This document shows, piece after piece, positions 18,227 through 25,507 of a stretch of DNA of 57,936 bases; the first letter of the stretch is position 1, and every line of letters starts with the position of its first letter. The position numbers and the translations under genes are program-made. The notes under the pieces were generated by a model. That model did not search any database and was not told the DNA's origin. It was given only the letters and a program-made list of their open reading frames with translations. The DNA comes from Oscillospiraceae bacterium (GTDB lineage Bacteria; Bacillota; Clostridia; Oscillospirales; Oscillospiraceae), in contig JAFYLI010000052.1 of NCBI GenBank assembly GCA_017537165.1, positions 1 to 57,936 of the forward strand, written 5' to 3'.

Positions 18227-18700
18227 ATGACACGTTCCAATGCAAGAGAAATCGCAATGCATATTTCCTTTGAGACCGGCGTAAACCCTATGCCCACTCC
18301 CGAACTTATCGAGGTGATTTTCGATAAGGAGTATTATAAGAGTCTCGCTAAGGAATGCGAAGTTTATACCGATTATCCCAACGAGAAGCAGCTGGAGTAT
18401 ATCAAGCGCCTTGCCATGGGTATCGGTGAGCATGCCTATGAGCTGGATACTTATATCGAGAAGTATGCAAAGGGTTGGCGAGTAGGCCGCATTTCCCGTG
18501 TAGCTGTTGCTATCATGCGTATAGCTATGTTCGAGGTAATGTATATGCCCGAGATTCCCAACGGTGCAGCTATAAACGAGGCTGTTGAACTCTGCAAGAA
18601 GTATGAAGAGCAGGACACCGTTTCCTTCGTAAACGGTATTCTTGGCTCCTTCGTTCGCAACGAAATGCAGTTTGAAACCAAGGAACCCACCGAGAACTGA
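18227..18700 (+). CDS. nusB: Transcription antitermination protein NusB
   Basis: An all-helical RNA-binding protein that acts with NusE (S10) in rRNA antitermination. The 157 residues begin TRSNAREIAMHISFE (the arginine-rich N-terminal helix) and contain RISRVAVAIMRIAMFEV and PNGAAINEAVELCKKY, typical of NusB. It is at the head of nusB-xseA-xseB-prenyl synthase, a common Firmicutes order. Its stop overlaps the xseA start by one base. Confidence 0.93.
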   Translation: MTRSNAREIAMHISFETGVNPMPTPELIEVIFDKEYYKSLAKECEVYTDYPNEKQLEYIKRLAMGIGEHAYELDTYIEKYAKGWRVGRISRVAVAIMRIAMFEVMYMPEIPNGAAINEAVELCKKYEEQDTVSFVNGILGSFVRNEMQFETKEPTEN

Positions 18701-19908
18701 TGGGCGACAAGGTTTACAGCGTTTCCGAGCTTAACGGACGCATAAAATCTCTTATTGACAGCGACCCTTCACTGGACGGTGTATACGTCCGCGGTGAGCT
18801 GTCCAACTATAAGATCTACCCCTCCGGTCATCACTACTTCACTATGAAGGATGCGGAGGGGACTTTGCGCTGTGTAATGTTCAAGGGCAGCGCGGGCAAA
18901 CTGCGCTTCCGCCCCGAAAACGGTATGCAGGTAATAGCCTTCGGCAGAGTTACCGTATATCCGCGCGACGGTGCCTATCAGCTCTACTGCACGAGCATTA
19001 CTCCTGACGGTATAGGTGATCTTTACGTTGCCTTTGAGCAGTTAAAAGAGAAACTGTTCAAAGAAGGTCTTTTTGATCCTGCCCATAAAAAACCGCTGCC
19101 GCTCTATCCCGAGCGTATCGCTCTTATTACTTCGGGAGCGGGAGCTGCAGTGCGGGATATGATAAGAGTGCTTGGCAAGCGTTTTCCTTTAGCAAAGGTA
19201 ATTGTAATGCCGGTGCGAGTGCAGGGTGTTGAGGCCCCGCCCGAGATAGTGGGTGCAATAAAATATGCTAACCGCCATAAAGTGGCTGACCTTATCATCA
19301 CGGGACGCGGAGGCGGCTCTATCGAAGACCTTTGGGCGTTTAACGATGAGCGTGTGGCTCGGGCTATTTTTGAGTCGGAGATCCCCATTATTTCTGCTGT
19401 AGGTCACGAACCGGATGTTACCATAGCCGATTATGTGGCAGACGTGCGCGCAGCCACTCCCTCCAACGGAGCCGAGCTTGCCGTGCAGGACAGCCTGAAA
19501 CTCATGGAGATACTTGCTGCTGTGGAAAGCCGCTGCAAGGGTGCACTTGGGCGTAAACTGGAAAGCAGCCGCGAGCGCCTTGGAAAACTGGCTTCAAACC
19601 GTGAGCTGCGCAGTCCCATGACTTATGTAAATGACCGCAGACAGCGCCTTGACCACGATATGGATAGGCTTATTGCAGCTGCGGGTAATATAACCGCTAA
19701 AAACCGAAACAAATTTACTGCTCTTGCCGCAGGACTTGATGCCATGAGTCCTCTCAAGGTGCTGGGGCGCGGCTACTCCGTGGCGCGCAAAGAAGGCGCG
19801 GTAGTAAAATCGGTAAAGGATATAAAAACGGGCGACGGAATTACTATCCGCCTTTCGGACGGAAGTGTGGATTGCACCGTAACGGAGGTATCAGAAGATG
19901 GCAAGTAA
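18700..19908 (+). CDS. xseA: Exodeoxyribonuclease VII large subunit
   Basis: Large subunit of exonuclease VII, which degrades single-stranded DNA. The 402 residues have an N-terminal OB fold (YSVSELNGRIKSLIDSD then LSNYKIYPSGHHYFTMKD) and the catalytic core with ALITSGAGAAVRDMI, ITGRGGGSIEDLWAFND and ISAVGHEPDVTIADYVAD. A helical C-terminal part follows and ends in the LGRGYSVARK segment. It starts at ATG overlapping the nusB stop and its end overlaps xseB by 11 bases. Confidence 0.96.
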   Translation: MGDKVYSVSELNGRIKSLIDSDPSLDGVYVRGELSNYKIYPSGHHYFTMKDAEGTLRCVMFKGSAGKLRFRPENGMQVIAFGRVTVYPRDGAYQLYCTSITPDGIGDLYVAFEQLKEKLFKEGLFDPAHKKPLPLYPERIALITSGAGAAVRDMIRVLGKRFPLAKVIVMPVRVQGVEAPPEIVGAIKYANRHKVADLIITGRGGGSIEDLWAFNDERVARAIFESEIPIISAVGHEPDVTIADYVADVRAATPSNGAELAVQDSLKLMEILAAVESRCKGALGRKLESSRERLGKLASNRELRSPMTYVNDRRQRLDHDMDRLIAAAGNITAKNRNKFTALAAGLDAMSPLKVLGRGYSVARKEGAVVKSVKDIKTGDGITIRLSDGSVDCTVTEVSEDGK

Positions 19909-20128
19909 AATGAGTTTTGAACAGTCTATGGCAAGACTGGAAGAGATAGTCCGCACTCTTGAAAAGGGCGATGCAAGCCTTGAAGATGCCCTGAGCCTTT
20001 TTGAGGAGGGCACTGCACTGGTGAAAAGCTGTTCCAAGCAGCTGGATACTGCAGAGCAGAAGATAGTAAAGCTTGTGAAGGGTGCCGACGGCAATCCTAT
20101 CGAAGCGGAGTTTGAAAGCAATGAATAA
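19898..20128 (+). CDS. xseB: Exodeoxyribonuclease VII small subunit
   Basis: A 76-residue helical protein with the family pattern SFEQSMARLEEIVRTLEKGDASLEDALSLFEEG (quoted in part: RLEEIVRTLEKGDASLEDAL). It caps the large subunit in exonuclease VII. It overlaps xseA at its start and the prenyl synthase start at its end, giving a tightly coupled cassette. Confidence 0.95.
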   Translation: MASKMSFEQSMARLEEIVRTLEKGDASLEDALSLFEEGTALVKSCSKQLDTAEQKIVKLVKGADGNPIEAEFESNE

Positions 20129-20999
20129 TGAATTGCTTTACCGCCAAAGACGCGAGCAGGTAGAAAATCGCCTTACTGAGCTGTGTCATGCAGATGAAGT
20201 TCCTCAAAAGAGATTGCTGGAGTCTATGAACTACAGCCTTATGGCAGGCGGCAAGAGAATAAGACCCGTGCTTACAATGGCTTTTTGCGCAGCATGTGAA
20301 GATGATCCCTCACTTGCGCTTGACCTTGGCTGTGCAGTGGAAATGCTTCATACTTATTCTCTTATCCACGATGATATGCCCTGCATGGATAACGATGATC
20401 TTCGCCGCGGCAAACCCACCAACCATAAGGTTTACGGTGAATGGCTTGCAATGCTTGCGGGAGATGCACTTCAGGCCGAGGCTTTTTACACAATAGCAAA
20501 CTGCGGTCTTCACTCTGCTCAGATAATGGAAGCAGTAAAGGTGCTGGGACATGCAGCAGGCCAGCGCGGTATTTGCGGTGGTCAGTATCTCGACCTTGAC
20601 GGCGAGGGAAGAAAGCGCAGCGTTTCCGAATTGTTCGCAACCCACGGCATGAAAACCGCAGCGCTGATTGAAGCTGCTTGTGAGTTGGGCTGTATCGCGG
20701 CCGATGCAGGTGTTTTCCAGCGAGAAGCTGCCCGCCGCTATGGACAGGTTATCGGACTTGCGTTCCAGATAAGGGATGACATACTTGATTATGAAGGCAG
20801 CAGCGAAGAACTTGGCAAGACGATAGGTAAGGACGAAAAAAGCGGTAAATTCACGTTCGTTAACCTTTACGGACTTGAAAAATGCTGTGAGTTCGTGCAG
20901 ATGAACACCGATGAAGCTATAAGAGTCGCGGAAGACTCCTTCAAAAACTCGGAATTTCTCGTTTGGCTGGCAAAAGAACTTGCCGGCAGAAACAACTGA
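20121..20999 (+). CDS. ispA: Polyprenyl (farnesyl) diphosphate synthase
   Basis: Short-chain trans-isoprenyl diphosphate synthase that extends IPP/DMAPP to geranyl or farnesyl diphosphate. The 292 residues include GGKRIRPVL, the first Asp-rich motif in HDDMPCMDNDDLRRG and the second in FQIRDDILDYEG. ATG 20121 overlaps the xseB stop region; a longer start within xseB is not supported. Chain length (C15) is inferred from the bulky-residue pattern and neighbourhood only. dxs, which often follows, is absent here; a terminator comes next. Confidence 0.92.
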   Translation: MNNELLYRQRREQVENRLTELCHADEVPQKRLLESMNYSLMAGGKRIRPVLTMAFCAACEDDPSLALDLGCAVEMLHTYSLIHDDMPCMDNDDLRRGKPTNHKVYGEWLAMLAGDALQAEAFYTIANCGLHSAQIMEAVKVLGHAAGQRGICGGQYLDLDGEGRKRSVSELFATHGMKTAALIEAACELGCIAADAGVFQREAARRYGQVIGLAFQIRDDILDYEGSSEELGKTIGKDEKSGKFTFVNLYGLEKCCEFVQMNTDEAIRVAEDSFKNSEFLVWLAKELAGRNN

Positions 21000-21012
21000 A
21001 AAAACGGTACGT

Positions 21013-21045
21013 ACGGAGCTGTGTTGCCACAGCTCCGTTTTTGTG
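21013..21045 (+). terminator. Rho-independent terminator after ispA
   Basis: ACGGAGCTGTG-TTG-CCACAGCTCCGT followed by TTTTGTG. It closes the nusB-xseAB-ispA operon. Confidence 0.9.
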
Positions 21046-21097
21046 CTCTTTGCTGAAAATTAAGGGCATGCAATAGTGCACAAAGGATAAAAATTAT

Positions 21098-21127
21098 TTG
21101 ACGATAAGCTGTAATATGTGATACAAT
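21098..21127 (+). promoter_or_regulatory. Sigma-A promoter for the methyltransferase-ecf unit
   Basis: TTGACG at 21098-21103, an 18-base spacer and TACAAT at 21122-21127. It gives a leader of about 40 bases to the next gene. Confidence 0.7.
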
Positions 21128-21173
21128 ATCATGATAGGAGTACTGTATATTTTTGTTGTTTCGGAGGGTTAGT

Positions 21174-22037
21174 ATGTGGCTCAGTGATAAATGGAAAGAT
21201 TTCGAACTCATAGATTGTTCGGATGGCGAAAAGCTGGAAAGATGGGGTAAGTATACCCTTGTCCGTCCCGACCCTCAGGCTATATGGAGCACAAAAAGAG
21301 AGCATAAAGCATGGTTCTCTCCCAACGGACGTTATGCCCGCTCTTCCACCGGTGGTGGCAGATGGGCAAAGGCAGACGTGCCCGAATCCTGGCAGGTTCA
21401 TTACGGAGAACTGACCTTCAACGTTAAGCTGATGAACTTCAAGCATACGGGTATTTTCCCCGAGCAGGCATGTAACTGGGACTTCATTATGGATAAGGTG
21501 CGCAATGCGGGCCGTCCTTTGAACGTACTCAACCTCTTTGCCTATACCGGCGCAGCAAGCCTTGCTGCAGCTGCAGCGGGTGCAAGCGTATGCCACGTTG
21601 ACGCAGCAAAGGGTATGGTAGCATGGGCGAAAGAAAACGCCGTTGCTTCCGGCCTTGCGGACAAGCCTATCCGCTGGATCGTTGATGACTGCCAGAAGTT
21701 CGTAGAGCGTGAGATTCGCCGCGGCAGACGTTATGATGCCATCATCATGGATCCTCCGTCTTACGGCAGAGGCCCTTCGGGCGAGATATGGAAGCTGGAA
21801 GAGAGTCTTTATCCTTTCGTTAAGCTCTGTGCGGAAGTACTCAGCGATGATCCCGAGTTTGTAATAATCAATTCTTATACCACGGGCCTTTCTCCCTCTG
21901 TTATCAGCTATATGAGCGAAACTATCTTCACCGAGCGTTTCGGCGGAAAGAGCGAGAGCCAGGAAATCGGCCTGCCCGTTACCGAAAGCGGATTGGCACT
22001 GCCTTGCGGTGCTACCTGCCGCTGGTCCAGGAGATAA
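21174..22037 (+). CDS. Class I SAM-dependent methyltransferase, rRNA (RlmI-like) type
   Basis: A 287-residue methyltransferase resembling the catalytic half of 23S rRNA m5C methyltransferase RlmI (COG1092), without an N-terminal PUA domain. The SAM-binding loop is NLFAYTGAASLAAAAAGAS, followed by the acidic ribose contact in CHVDAAKGMV, and IIMDPPSYGRG is the DPPxF/Y-type catalytic motif. ATG 21174 follows CGGAGGG by six bases. The gene leads a possible transcript with ecfA1, six bases apart. The exact RNA target is not visible. Confidence 0.82.
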   Translation: MWLSDKWKDFELIDCSDGEKLERWGKYTLVRPDPQAIWSTKREHKAWFSPNGRYARSSTGGGRWAKADVPESWQVHYGELTFNVKLMNFKHTGIFPEQACNWDFIMDKVRNAGRPLNVLNLFAYTGAASLAAAAAGASVCHVDAAKGMVAWAKENAVASGLADKPIRWIVDDCQKFVEREIRRGRRYDAIIMDPPSYGRGPSGEIWKLEESLYPFVKLCAEVLSDDPEFVIINSYTTGLSPSVISYMSETIFTERFGGKSESQEIGLPVTESGLALPCGATCRWSRR

Positions 22038-22043
22038 CTCCAA

Positions 22044-22886
22044 ATGAGCAATATCATAGAAATCAGAAACCTTGTTTTCAAGTATATCAATGACGAAGAG
22101 CTGGAAACCGTAGCGCTTGACGGCATTGATCTTAACATAGAGGAAGGCAGCTTTGTGGTTGTGCTCGGTCATAACGGCTCGGGCAAGTCTACCCTTGCAA
22201 AGCACCTCAACGGTATACTGCAGCCCACTGAGGGCACTGTCCTTGTGGCAGGCATGGATACCCGCGATGAGAAGCTTATGACCGATATACGCCGTAAGGT
22301 GGGTATGGTGTTCCAAAATCCCGATAACCAGATAGTTGCCAACGTGGTTGAGGATGACGTGGCATTCGGCCCCGAGAACCTGGGTATCGAATCCGAAGAG
22401 ATACGCAGAAGGGTAGACGAAGCGCTGAAAGCCGTGGATATGTGGGAGTTCCGCAGCCATGCGCCCCATCTTCTTTCGGGCGGACAGAAGCAACGTGTAG
22501 CTATTGCAGGTGTTATCGCCATGCGTCCCCACTGCATAGTCCTCGATGAGCCTACTGCCATGCTGGATCCCGTAGGTCGAGCAGAGGTAATAGAAACCAT
22601 CATGCGCCTCAATAAAGAGCAGGGCATAACGGTCGTTCTTATAACTCACCATATGAGCGAGACCATTGATGCCGACCGCCTTATTGTTATGGCAGACGGC
22701 AGAATAATAGATGACGGAACGCCCCAGCAGGTTTTTGCCAATGTGCAGAAGCTTAGAGATGCGGGCCTCAGTGTTCCGGAGACTACTCAGCTGATTTTTG
22801 AGCTGCGTAAAGAAGGAGTAGAACTTCCTTTGAGTGCGCTTAGTGTTGACGAATGCGCAGAGTCTATATTTAAAGCATTTGCCTAA
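22044..22886 (+). CDS. ecfA1: ECF transporter ATPase EcfA1
   Basis: First ATPase of the shared energy-coupling module that powers vitamin and metal uptake with exchangeable S components. The 280 residues contain Walker A LGHNGSGKSTLAKHLNG, Q-loop VFQNPDNQIVA, signature LSGGQKQRVAIAG and Walker B CIVLDEPTAMLDP, and end with the EcfA C-terminal extension. It begins AATGAGC just behind the methyltransferase. Unlike the usual overlapping arrangement, 146 bases separate it from ecfA2. Confidence 0.94.
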   Translation: MSNIIEIRNLVFKYINDEELETVALDGIDLNIEEGSFVVVLGHNGSGKSTLAKHLNGILQPTEGTVLVAGMDTRDEKLMTDIRRKVGMVFQNPDNQIVANVVEDDVAFGPENLGIESEEIRRRVDEALKAVDMWEFRSHAPHLLSGGQKQRVAIAGVIAMRPHCIVLDEPTAMLDPVGRAEVIETIMRLNKEQGITVVLITHHMSETIDADRLIVMADGRIIDDGTPQQVFANVQKLRDAGLSVPETTQLIFELRKEGVELPLSALSVDECAESIFKAFA

Positions 22887-22892
22887 GGAGAA

Positions 22893-22911
22893 CAGTGTGA
22901 AAATCACACTG
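22893..22911 (+). other. Perfect hairpin in the ecfA1-ecfA2 spacer (stem 1)
   Basis: CAGTGTGA-AAA-TCACACTG, an 8-bp perfect stem with a 3-base loop, starting three bases after the AAGGAG that follows ecfA1. It contains the GTG start of the small reading frame at 22897. Confidence 0.6.
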
Positions 22912-22983
22912 AAATTATTTAAAAAGCCCAACGCCTCGCCCTTTGGGCAATCGGCGTTGATGGCAAAAATCCTCCATACATGA
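22897..22983 (+). CDS. Possible 28-residue small ORF or leader peptide between ecfA1 and ecfA2
   Basis: A GTG-initiated frame of 28 codons, six bases after AAGGAG (22885-22890), which is ideal Shine-Dalgarno spacing. The product starts MKITLKLFKKPNASP and ends in LMAKILHT; it is basic and has no recognised domain. It runs through hairpins 1 and 2 of the spacer and stops inside hairpin 3, so it could be a leader peptide whose translation affects folding. It could equally be chance coding across a palindromic repeat element. I do not recognise it and have no evidence that it is expressed. Confidence 0.3.
   Translation: MKITLKLFKKPNASPFGQSALMAKILHT
22929..22959 (+). other. Nested hairpin in the ecfA1-ecfA2 spacer (stem 2)
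   Basis: CAACGCC (22929-22935) pairs with GGCGTTG (22953-22959), and GCCC-TTT-GGGC (22938-22948) forms an inner stem. A competing pairing of GCCCA (22926-22930) with TGGGC (22944-22948) is also possible, so two mutually exclusive folds exist. Confidence 0.5.
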
Positions 22984-22991
22984 GGATTTTT
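22965..22991 (+). terminator. Terminator-like hairpin between ecfA1 and ecfA2
   Basis: AAAAATCCTC-CATACAT-GAGGATTTTT, a 10-bp stem whose 3' arm is itself the U-run. It would allow partial termination inside the ecf operon, with ecfA1 made in excess of ecfA2-ecfT. Confidence 0.5.
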
Positions 22992-23004
22992 AGTTACTAT
23001 TTGC

Positions 23005-23017
23005 GCGGTGTAACCGC
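23005..23017 (+). other. Small hairpin before the ecfA2 ribosome binding site
   Basis: GCGGT-GTA-ACCGC followed two bases later by GGAGGA of ecfA2. Fourth hairpin in the 146-base spacer. Confidence 0.45.
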
Positions 23018-23032
23018 ATGGAGGATTAATAC

Positions 23033-23899
23033 ATGACTCCAATAGTCAAAACGGAGGGCCTCACCCATCTGTACAGCCCCGGAACTCCATTTGAACGTAT
23101 TGCCGTTCAGGATTTGGATTTTCAGGCGATGAAGGGCGAATTTATCGGAATAATCGGCCATACCGGTTCAGGTAAATCCACCTTTATTCAGCATCTTAAC
23201 GGCCTTCTTAAACCCACGAAGGGCAGAGTGCTCTTCGACGGCGAGGACATATGGTCCTCTAAAACAAAGACACATGGCGTCCGATTCAAAGTAGGCTTGG
23301 TGTTCCAGTATCCCGAATACCAGCTCTTTGAGGAGACCGTATATAAGGATATAGCGTTTGGCCCGAAGAACATGAAGCTTTCCGAGGAAGAGATCGATGC
23401 CCGCGTGCGCGAGGCTGCAGATCTTGTCGGAATAGGGGAGGAACTGCTTGAAAAGTCTCCCTTTGACCTTTCCGGCGGTCAAAAACGCAGAGTAGCGATC
23501 GCAGGCGTTATCGCTATGCGTCCCGATGTGCTTATTCTGGATGAACCCACTGCAGGTCTTGACCCTGCGGGCAGCGCTGAGATCCTTGCCAATATTAAGG
23601 ATTATCACCACCGTATGGGGTCCACCGTGCTTTTCGTAACTCACAGCATGGAGGATGCTGCTCGTATTGCAGACAGACTGCTTGTGTTCTCGGGTGGTCA
23701 TCTCGTAATGGACGGTACGCCCAATGCAATATTTGCGCGTCCCGAAGAACTTGAGGCAATAGACCTCGGTATACCTGAGATAACTCGCGTTGTTGCCCGT
23801 TTGAGAGAAAAAGGATTGGATATCCCGGCGGCAATATATACCGTGGAGCAGGCTAAGGCTGCTCTCATGAAACTGAAGGAGGGTAAAGCCGATGCTTAA
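23033..23899 (+). CDS. ecfA2: ECF transporter ATPase EcfA2
   Basis: Second ATPase of the energy-coupling module, 288 residues. Visible are Walker A IGHTGSGKSTFIQHLNG, Q-loop VFQYPEYQLFE (the EcfA2 form), signature LSGGQKRRVAIAG and Walker B VLILDEPTAGLDP. ATG 23033 follows GGAGGATTAATAC. Its last eight bases overlap ecfT. It forms a heterodimer with EcfA1 under EcfT. Confidence 0.95.
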   Translation: MTPIVKTEGLTHLYSPGTPFERIAVQDLDFQAMKGEFIGIIGHTGSGKSTFIQHLNGLLKPTKGRVLFDGEDIWSSKTKTHGVRFKVGLVFQYPEYQLFEETVYKDIAFGPKNMKLSEEEIDARVREAADLVGIGEELLEKSPFDLSGGQKRRVAIAGVIAMRPDVLILDEPTAGLDPAGSAEILANIKDYHHRMGSTVLFVTHSMEDAARIADRLLVFSGGHLVMDGTPNAIFARPEELEAIDLGIPEITRVVARLREKGLDIPAAIYTVEQAKAALMKLKEGKADA

Positions 23900-24695
23900 G
23901 AACATCACCCTCGGTCAGTATTTCCCCGGTAATACTTTTGTCCACCGTCTTGACCCTCGAACTAAGCTGCTTATAATCGTTGTTTATATAGTGGCGCTTT
24001 TCCTTGTGGATAAAATTACGGCGTATCTTCCTGTAATCGTATTTTTGGCAATCAGCGTAATGGTTTCCAAAATAAAGCTGAAGTCGCTGGTCAGCGGCAT
24101 GAAGCCTTTGTTTGTGATAATTGTCATCACGGCAATCATCAATTTGTTTTTTACCAGTGGTGAGCCGATCGTAAAACTTTGGGTAGTTACTATTACCAAA
24201 GAAGGCGTGCGCGCCGCAGTATTCATGCTGCTGCGTATATCCCTGCTCATTATGGGAACGTTTATGCTTACCTATACCACTGCTCCCATGCAGCTTACCG
24301 ACGGTCTTGAGAGCCTGCTTGGACCCCTCAAGAAGATAAAGATGCCCGTCCATGAGCTTGCGATGATGATGAGCATAGCACTTAGATTTATTCCCACCCT
24401 CATAGAAGAAACAGATAAAATAATGAATGCCCAGAAGGCGAGAGGTGCCGATTTTGAAACCGGCGGCCTCGTACAGAAGGCTAAAGCCATGCTGCCATTG
24501 CTGATACCGCTGTTTATCAGCGCGTTCAGAAGAGCTGACGAACTTGCCACTGCCATGGAAAGCCGCTGCTACAGTGGTGGTGAAGGCAGAACAAAAATGA
24601 AGCAGCTTTGCTACGGCGCAATAGATGTTACGGCAGGAGCTGCCGCGATTGTGCTGCTGGCTATGGTTATTTTGCTTAACACTTTCGGAATTTAA
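23892..24695 (+). CDS. ecfT: ECF transporter transmembrane component EcfT
   Basis: Membrane scaffold that links the ATPases to substrate-binding S components. The 267 residues begin LKNITLGQYFPGNTFVHRLDPRTKLL, of which GNTFVHRLDPRTKLL is the family signature. The coupling helices carry the two Ala-Arg-Gly-type motifs, NAQKARGADF and MESRCYSGG. Five to six hydrophobic helices are visible. No S component gene is in the window, consistent with a group II ECF system that serves several unlinked S proteins. Confidence 0.95.
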   Translation: MLKNITLGQYFPGNTFVHRLDPRTKLLIIVVYIVALFLVDKITAYLPVIVFLAISVMVSKIKLKSLVSGMKPLFVIIVITAIINLFFTSGEPIVKLWVVTITKEGVRAAVFMLLRISLLIMGTFMLTYTTAPMQLTDGLESLLGPLKKIKMPVHELAMMMSIALRFIPTLIEETDKIMNAQKARGADFETGGLVQKAKAMLPLLIPLFISAFRRADELATAMESRCYSGGEGRTKMKQLCYGAIDVTAGAAAIVLLAMVILLNTFGI

Positions 24696-24707
24696 GAAAG
24701 CTGAAAA

Positions 24708-24731
24708 GTTATGCCCTCATGAAGGTATAAC
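24708..24731 (+). other. Imperfect hairpin before the truA ribosome binding site
   Basis: GTTAT-g-CC-ctcatgaa-GG-t-ATAAC, abutting CGGAGGAG of truA. Similar in placement to the hairpins before clpX, lon and ecfA2. Confidence 0.4.
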
Positions 24732-24742
24732 GGAGGAGCTAT

Positions 24743-25507
24743 ATGCGAAATATTGCAATGCGGCTGCGGTATGACGGAACGAATTACCACGGCTGGCAAA
24801 TCCAGGACAAGGATATAACGGTTCAGCAGGTGGTGGAGGAAGCACTTACCAAAGTGCTTAAAACACCTACGCGAGTTGTTGGATGCGGCAGAACGGACGC
24901 AGGTGTCCATGCCCAGCGCTACTGCGCAAATTTCCGCACCGATGCGCGCATACCTGTGGATAAGCTTCATCTTGCCATGAATGCCCACTTGCCCGGTGAT
25001 GTGGCTGTGTGCGATGCCGTTGAAGCCCCCGAGGATTTCAACTCGATCCTTTCCTGCGTTAAAAAGGAATACACCTACTATATCCATAATTCCAATATCC
25101 GAGATCCTTTTTTGGATAAGAGGGTGTGGTTCCATCCCTCGGCACTTGATGCAGATATAATGCATCGCGCTGCGCAGGGGTTTGTTGGTACCCATGATTT
25201 TGCGGCTGTGCGTTCTGTGGGTACGGATGTTAAAAGTACCGTGCGAACGGTGCATTGGTTCGATGTTGAGCGCAAAGGCGATATTATTATTCTGCGTGTG
25301 TGCGCCAACGGTTTCCTGTATAACATGGCACGCGCCATGGTGGGAACTACGGTTTTTGCCTCTTTGGGCAAAATCGATCCCGATGATATAGGCAGTATAC
25401 TGGATAGCGGAGACCGCTGCCTTGCAGGACCGACTGCGCCGCCTCAGGGCCTTTATATGACCAACATATGGTACGATGGTGAAGTGGGGACGATGATGCA
25501 GAAATGA
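24743..25507 (+). CDS. truA: tRNA pseudouridine synthase A
   Basis: Makes pseudouridine at positions 38-40 of tRNA anticodon arms. The 254-residue length is standard. It starts with MRLRYDGTNYHGWQ after a few residues, and the catalytic Asp is in VGCGRTDAGVHAQRY. Further family motifs are FVGTHDF and ANGFLYNMARAMVG. ecfA-ecfT-truA is a conserved Firmicutes order. Its end overlaps the next gene by four bases. Confidence 0.96.
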   Translation: MRNIAMRLRYDGTNYHGWQIQDKDITVQQVVEEALTKVLKTPTRVVGCGRTDAGVHAQRYCANFRTDARIPVDKLHLAMNAHLPGDVAVCDAVEAPEDFNSILSCVKKEYTYYIHNSNIRDPFLDKRVWFHPSALDADIMHRAAQGFVGTHDFAAVRSVGTDVKSTVRTVHWFDVERKGDIIILRVCANGFLYNMARAMVGTTVFASLGKIDPDDIGSILDSGDRCLAGPTAPPQGLYMTNIWYDGEVGTMMQK

